Origin: UBA7239 sp964509075
GTDB lineage: Bacteria; Pseudomonadota; Gammaproteobacteria; Pseudomonadales; UBA7239
NCBI GenBank assembly: GCA_964509075.1
Contig: CAZDWC010000016.1
Span: 1-18,949, forward strand
Direction of reading: 5' to 3'
DNA length: 18,949 nucleotides
The position numbers and the translations under genes were made by a program. Shown in pieces: positions 15,304 through 18,949 of the stretch (its first letter is position 1; the number at the start of each line of letters is the position of its first letter). The notes beneath the pieces were generated by a model. It saw nothing but the letters and a program-made list of their open reading frames with translations, was not told the DNA's origin and did not search any database.

Positions 15304-15355
15304 AATCCCTCCTCAGGGTAAACGGTGAAGTGACACACGTGGTCAAGGGCGAGAT

Positions 15356-15371
15356 AGCAGCATCCATGCCA
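15356..15371 (-). promoter_or_regulatory. Candidate sigma-54 promoter of urtA
   Basis: On the - strand TGGCATGGATGCTGCT has GG and GC 10 bp apart and differs from TGGCACG-N4-TTGCW at two defined positions. Predicted start near 15345, leaving a 42-base leader to the urtA ATG. The ureJ-urtA gap (184 bp) otherwise contains the two dyads listed next. Confidence 0.55.
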
Positions 15372-15431
15372 AACACGGTTATCAAAAAGTTCTTGTTTAT
15401 TGATGAATTGCTTGTGAAAAACGGAGGGAAA

Positions 15432-15448
15432 TGCGCGCTGGCGGTGCG
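15432..15448. promoter_or_regulatory. Weak NtrC-like dyad upstream of urtA, proximal
   Basis: TGCGCG-N5-GGTGCG fits 9 of 12 positions of the NtrC consensus and is centred about 95 bp before the predicted start. Confidence 0.32.
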
Positions 15449-15461
15449 TGACAGCTTTTTG

Positions 15462-15478
15462 TGCACCACAGCGCGGCG
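15462..15478. promoter_or_regulatory. Weak NtrC-like dyad upstream of urtA, distal
   Basis: TGCACC-N5-GCGGCG has a perfect left half and a poor right half (9 of 12 overall). Its centre is 30 bp from the proximal dyad, the same spacing as at the TorF gene. Confidence 0.3.
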
Positions 15479-15487
15479 CGCAAGGTT

Positions 15488-16108
15488 TCAGGTCAGCGAT
15501 AGACACAAGCCTGCTGTGGCAATGATGGCTCCCAGCATGCGTTGCAGCGATTCGCGCTGCAGGTGCTGCAGTGTGTAGCCGCAGAACAAACCCGCAACAT
15601 GCAGCAGTGCTGTGGCGATAACAAAGCCGCTGCCGAACAGCCATGGATTGGCCGCGCTTTGCATTTCCATTCCGTGCGCAACACCGTGAAACAACGCGAA
15701 GCAGCCAGCCAGTGCTGCGCCGACAGCAACAGGCATGTGCACGGCAGATGCGATCAACAGTCCGAGCAACAGCACGGAGAATGCTATACCACTTTCCGTG
15801 AACGGCAGTTGCAGACCGTGCAGTGCCGCAGCAAAGCCTGCCGTCATCGCCGCGACAAATGCCAGTGGCAGCCACTGCGCGCGTTGCGGTTGCAACTGCA
15901 TGCTCCACAACCCGACTGCAAACATGGCGAGCAGGTGATCCAGCCCGCCGAGCGGATGCAGGAAGCCGCTGGAAAAATGATGGTGTTCACCGGCGCCGCT
16001 ATGTGCGAAGGCAGAAGCGGGCAAGAACAGCAGTGCAAGCAATGCAGCGTGGCGCAGAGGGGCAACGTGGCGCAGAGAGGCAACGTGGCGCAGAGAGATA
16101 GTGTGCAT
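15488..16108 (-). CDS. ureJ: HupE/UreJ-family nickel permease
   Basis: 206 residues from ATG 16108, with GAGGA about 7-8 bases upstream; a longer frame to 16141 lacks such a site. The signal peptide ends in LPASAFA and the mature protein starts HSGAGEHHHF, a histidine-rich N terminus seen in this family and thought to bind nickel. The family motifs HPLGGLDHLLAMFAVG and LFHGVAHGMEM follow, with about six hydrophobic helices in all. It sits between ureG and urtA, so it most likely brings nickel for urease maturation. The n-region of the signal peptide is unusual: SLRHVA-SLRHVA-PLRHAA, from an 18-bp tandem repeat, giving extra Arg and His before the hydrophobic core. Confidence 0.93.
   Translation of the reverse strand: MHTISLRHVASLRHVAPLRHAALLALLFLPASAFAHSGAGEHHHFSSGFLHPLGGLDHLLAMFAVGLWSMQLQPQRAQWLPLAFVAAMTAGFAAALHGLQLPFTESGIAFSVLLLGLLIASAVHMPVAVGAALAGCFALFHGVAHGMEMQSAANPWLFGSGFVIATALLHVAGLFCGYTLQHLQRESLQRMLGAIIATAGLCLSLT
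16044..16097 (-). repeat. 18-bp tandem repeat, three copies, in the ureJ signal sequence
   Basis: Three head-to-tail 18-bp units (16044-16061, 16062-16079, 16080-16097). The second and third are identical and the first differs at two positions. The length is a multiple of three, so gain or loss of a unit would keep the frame and add or remove one LRHVAx hexapeptide. Confidence 0.88.
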
Positions 16109-16144
16109 GGCGGTTTCCTCGGTCGAAGCTAGTGTGTGCATGAA

Positions 16145-16780
16145 TCAGGCGGCAGAGGTCTGTGAATCGGGTTGCAGCATGCCTTCGCGTTCAATGAAAG
16201 CGATGATGGCATCGAGGCCAGTGCCGTCTTTCAGGTTGGAAAAGACAAATGGTTTGTCGCCGCGCATTTTTTTCGCGTCGCGATCCATTACATCGAGTGA
16301 AGCGCCCACCAACGGCGCGAGATCAATCTTGTTGATGATGAGCAGATCCGAGCGCGTGATACCGGGGCCGCCCTTGCGCGGAATCTTGTCCCCGGCCGAA
16401 ACGTCGATGACATACAGCGTGAGATCGGAGAGCTCCGGGCTGAATGACGCGGCTAGATTGTCGCCGCCGCTTTCAATCATCACCATGTCCAGCCCGGGAA
16501 AGCGGCGCTGCAATTCGGCGACGGCGGCGAGATTCATTGAGGCATCTTCGCGTATCGCTGTGTGCGGGCAGCCGCCGGTTTCTACGCCGATGATGCGATC
16601 TTCCTCCAGCGCGGCGTGTTTTTGTAGAAATTGTGAATCTTCTTTTGTGTAGATGTCATTGGTAACCACGGCGATGTTGTAGCGGTTTCGCAATTTTTCG
16701 CACAGCAATCGCGTCAATGCTGTTTTGCCGGAGCCGACCGGGCCACCTATGCCAAGCCGTAAAGTTTGTTTGTCGCTCAC
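16145..16780 (-). CDS. ureG: Urease accessory GTPase UreG
   Basis: 211 residues. P-loop GGPVGSGKT at 12-20, the nickel-binding CPH motif (Cys71-Pro-His73 in ETGGCPHTAIRED), MIESGGDNLAASFSPEL and the guanine-specificity motif NKIDLAPLVG are all intact. UreG hydrolyses GTP to drive nickel delivery to apo-urease in complex with UreF, UreH/D and UreE. The start is GTG at 16780 with GAGGAG 7-8 bases upstream; no in-frame ATG fits. It lies 32 bp after ureF. Confidence 0.98.
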   Translation of the reverse strand: MSDKQTLRLGIGGPVGSGKTALTRLLCEKLRNRYNIAVVTNDIYTKEDSQFLQKHAALEEDRIIGVETGGCPHTAIREDASMNLAAVAELQRRFPGLDMVMIESGGDNLAASFSPELSDLTLYVIDVSAGDKIPRKGGPGITRSDLLIINKIDLAPLVGASLDVMDRDAKKMRGDKPFVFSNLKDGTGLDAIIAFIEREGMLQPDSQTSAA

Positions 16781-16812
16781 ACTATGTCTCCTCGTCAGGT
16801 TGTCTGCGCCAT

Positions 16813-17514
16813 TCAGGAACGGAACAGGCGCGTGTATTGGGTTTCGTGCAGCATGCTGGCGAGTGCGAGGCCGGGCAGTGAACTGCCGATGTCGTCATCG
16901 TCGGTGTGCAGGCCGCGTGTGACGCAGCTGTCGATGTGCAGGCTCAGTTGTGCGAGCGTGCGCTGCACGCTGGTCTGGCCGAGCGGAATGATTTTTGCGG
17001 CTGCTGCGAGCTGGTTTTCCAGCCATGACCAGACAAAACCGGTGCAGGCATCGCGCAAGGCAATGCCCCACAACTTGGAGGTGAGTGCAAAAGCGGCTGG
17101 CCAGCTGATGCGCAGTGTGTCCTGCTGCAAGGCAGTAAAGGGCAGCGAGTCTTCCGTGTCGCGCAACAGCTTCAGCAGTGCCGCGCCCATTTGCGAATCT
17201 TCAAGACGCAGCTCGCGTGTTTCACGTGCAGCGATACACAGATCATTCCAGTAAAAAAATGAGTCGGCATCGTGTGCCTGCACAGCACGATGGCAACGCG
17301 CCAGCACGGGAATATCGAGCCCGGCAAGGCTGTGCGACATAACGCCGCGCAGCCAACTGGCGGCTTCATCCGTATTGCGCAGCCAGCCAGCTTCGTGCGC
17401 GTATTCCAGTCCTTGTGAATAACTGAACGCGCCCACGGGCAGCGCTGGGCTGGTCAGTCGCAACAGCGATGCCAGGGCAACGCTGTTGTGTGTGCCATGC
17501 TCAGTGTTGTTCAT
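16813..17514 (-). CDS. ureF: Urease accessory protein UreF
   Basis: 233 residues from ATG 17514, which overlaps the end of ureE by 14 bases in another frame. Upstream extension of the frame into ureE is an artefact. The family signature LTSPALPVGAFSYSQGLEYA is near the N terminus, and the rest is the usual all-helical fold (YWNDLCIAARETRELR, SWPAAFALTSKLWGI). UreF joins the UreH/D-UreF-UreG complex and acts on UreG during nickel insertion. There is no clear ribosome site, so it is probably translated by coupling to ureE. Confidence 0.96.
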   Translation of the reverse strand: MNNTEHGTHNSVALASLLRLTSPALPVGAFSYSQGLEYAHEAGWLRNTDEAASWLRGVMSHSLAGLDIPVLARCHRAVQAHDADSFFYWNDLCIAARETRELRLEDSQMGAALLKLLRDTEDSLPFTALQQDTLRISWPAAFALTSKLWGIALRDACTGFVWSWLENQLAAAAKIIPLGQTSVQRTLAQLSLHIDSCVTRGLHTDDDDIGSSLPGLALASMLHETQYTRLFRS

Positions 17515-18046
17515 GGTGCAGGCTGCTGATGGCGACCACATTGCCTGTGGCGGCGAAATGGCCGTGTGTTGTAACGGGTGCCAGTGCCGTGGCTGCATGC
17601 GAATGCGTGCCATGCGCGTGGTAGGCGCCGTTTTCCGGATGAAACGGTGCGTGCGTCTCGTTCACGTGTAGGCCGAGTCCGCGCACCATGTCGTCGAGTA
17701 CGTGATCGTGTTGATACACGAGTGTGTCGTTGCCGATTTGCAGCGGCACATGGCGATTGCCGAGGTGATAGGCCGCACGCGTCAGCAGCAGTGAATCGCT
17801 GGTGTGGGCACAACTGACATGTTCGTCCGCAGCGCGAATGCGCACGGTTATGCCGTTGTCGGCAGCGAGCAGATCGCCGTCGCACAGCGTGCGTCCACGT
17901 TCGAGAAACAGACCAACTTCTTGCCCGCAGGTGCTGGTGGCGCGAAGGCGGCCGCGTTTGCGCTGGTCATACGTCAATACCAGTTCAATGGCTTTCTGCA
18001 GTTCGTGCATGCTGTGCGGTTCGAGCAGTGCCGTCGCGCGAATCAT
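17501..18046 (-). CDS. ureE: Urease nickel metallochaperone UreE
   Basis: 181 residues. The C-terminal domain carries YHLGNRHVPLQI (His94, His99) and YQHDHVLDDM (His113, His115), matching the known nickel-binding histidines of Klebsiella UreE in spacing. The tail from about 127 is histidine-rich (HAHGTHSHAA, THGHF, SLHHEQH) but less so than in Klebsiella. It stores nickel and hands it to UreG. ATG 18046 lies 23 bp after the ureC stop, with GAGAG upstream. It overlaps ureF by 14 bases. Confidence 0.96.
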   Translation of the reverse strand: MIRATALLEPHSMHELQKAIELVLTYDQRKRGRLRATSTCGQEVGLFLERGRTLCDGDLLAADNGITVRIRAADEHVSCAHTSDSLLLTRAAYHLGNRHVPLQIGNDTLVYQHDHVLDDMVRGLGLHVNETHAPFHPENGAYHAHGTHSHAATALAPVTTHGHFAATGNVVAISSLHHEQH

Positions 18047-18069
18047 CGTGTGCTCTCAAAAAAGTAACG

Positions 18070-18949
18070 TCAAAAAAGAAAATAACGTTGTGCGAGTGGC
18101 AATTCGGTGGCCGGCTCGCAGGTGAGCAGCTCGCCATTGGCGCGCACTTCATAGGTTTGCGGATCAACACTCATGGTAGGCATCCAGTCATTCAGGATCA
18201 TGTCGCGTTTACTGATGGTTCGTGTGTTTTTTACCGGCACCAGTCGTTTGTGCAAACCAACGCTTGCGGCGAGATTTTTTTCCAGCGCGATTTGCGATAC
18301 GAATGTCACTGCCGTCTGTTCGACTGCCTTGCCAAAGCCGCCGAACATCATCCGGTAGTGCACGGGTTGTGGCGTCGGGATCGAGGCATTGGCATCGCCC
18401 ATCGGTGCGGCGGCGATCATGCCGCCCTTGATGATGAGTGACGGTTTGACGCCAAAGAATGCCGGCTTCCACAAAATGATGTCGGCGAGCTTGCCGGCTT
18501 CCAGCGAACCGACTTCGTGAGCTATGCCGTGTGTGATGGCGGGATTAATGGTGTATTTGGCTATGTAGCGGCGTGCGCGGAAATTGTCGTTGTCGCCGCT
18601 TTCTTCCGGCAATGCGCCGCGCTGCGTTTTCATTTTGTGTGCGGTTTGCCAGGTGCGCGTGATCACTTCGCCAACGCGGCCCATGGCCTGTGAATCCGAC
18701 GAAATCATGCTGAAGGCGCCGAGGTCGTGCAGGATGTCTTCGGCGGCAATCGTTTCGCGACGGATACGCGAATCGGCAAAGGCGACATCTTCGGGAATGT
18801 CCGGGTTCAGGTGGTGGCACACCATCAACATGTCGAGGTGTTCGTCCACGGTGTTGATGGTGTAAGGCCGTGTGGGATTGGTGGACGACGGCAACACGTT
18901 GGCTTCGCCGCAGGCCTTGATGATGTCCGGCGCGTGGCCGCCGCCGGCG
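18070..18949 (-). CDS. ureC: Urease alpha (catalytic) subunit, C-terminal part (5' end outside window)
   Basis: The frame is open to the right edge; 292 residues are visible of about 567. It opens with AGGGHAPDIIKACGEANVLPSS, which includes the nickel-ligand His of GGGHAPD (His272 in Klebsiella numbering). Next come the flap with the catalytic Cys-His of LMVCHHL, the nickel-ligand Asp in SSDSQAMGRVGEV, and the conserved C-terminal end ELPLAQRYFLF. All active-site residues that fall in this part are present. It forms the active centre that hydrolyses urea to ammonia and carbamate in the cytoplasm. It is followed by ureE after 23 bp, so it belongs to the same operon. Confidence 0.98.
   Translation of the reverse strand, partial: AGGGHAPDIIKACGEANVLPSSTNPTRPYTINTVDEHLDMLMVCHHLNPDIPEDVAFADSRIRRETIAAEDILHDLGAFSMISSDSQAMGRVGEVITRTWQTAHKMKTQRGALPEESGDNDNFRARRYIAKYTINPAITHGIAHEVGSLEAGKLADIILWKPAFFGVKPSLIIKGGMIAAAPMGDANASIPTPQPVHYRMMFGGFGKAVEQTAVTFVSQIALEKNLAASVGLHKRLVPVKNTRTISKRDMILNDWMPTMSVDPQTYEVRANGELLTCEPATELPLAQRYFLF

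Overview
The window reads as chromosome of a gammaproteobacterium, with core genes of roughly 55-60% G+C by eye. RpoC, UreG, UreC and the Urt proteins all look gammaproteobacterial; no single gene fixes the genus. There are no rRNA genes, tRNA genes, CRISPR arrays or recognisable transposases.

Left part (1-6590, + strand). The 3' two-thirds of rpoC ends at 3087. The usual rpsL-rpsG-fusA continuation is absent. Instead there is a terminator-bearing 186-bp repeat (R1), a large secreted protein with a seven-repeat delta-60 beta-propeller between two blocks of calcium-binding thrombospondin type 3 repeats, a second copy of the repeat (R2, about 97% identical), and a Phd/VapC-type toxin-antitoxin pair with its own promoter and palindromic operator. 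The secreted-protein gene is visibly more A+T-rich than rpoC, and the whole block looks like accessory DNA placed behind rpoC.

Right part (6600-18949, all - strand). In transcription order it holds the end of ureC (cut by the window edge), ureE, ureF, ureG and a HupE/UreJ nickel permease. The complete urea ABC transporter urtABCDE follows, then a secreted glycine-rich protein with a coiled-coil tail, and two paralogous TorF-family (TIGR02001) outer-membrane proteins. This is a urea capture and hydrolysis locus: Urt imports urea, UreC is the urease catalytic subunit, UreE/F/G insert nickel and UreJ probably supplies it. ureD, ureA and ureB would be expected just beyond the right edge.

Regulation is the most interesting part. 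Upstream of the second TorF gene (start 8329) there is a good sigma-54 promoter (GG-N10-GC) and, about 120 and 150 bp before the predicted start of transcription, two 17-bp dyads with the NtrC consensus TGCACY-N5-RGTGCA, centred exactly 30 bp apart. urtA also has a sigma-54-like promoter and two weaker dyads with the same 30-bp spacing. The first TorF gene has one NtrC-like dyad but no sigma-54 promoter that I can find. Together these suggest that the TorF proteins belong to the nitrogen-starvation response and may be the outer-membrane step of urea or small-nitrogen-compound uptake. That is an inference from regulatory sites and position, not from protein family knowledge.
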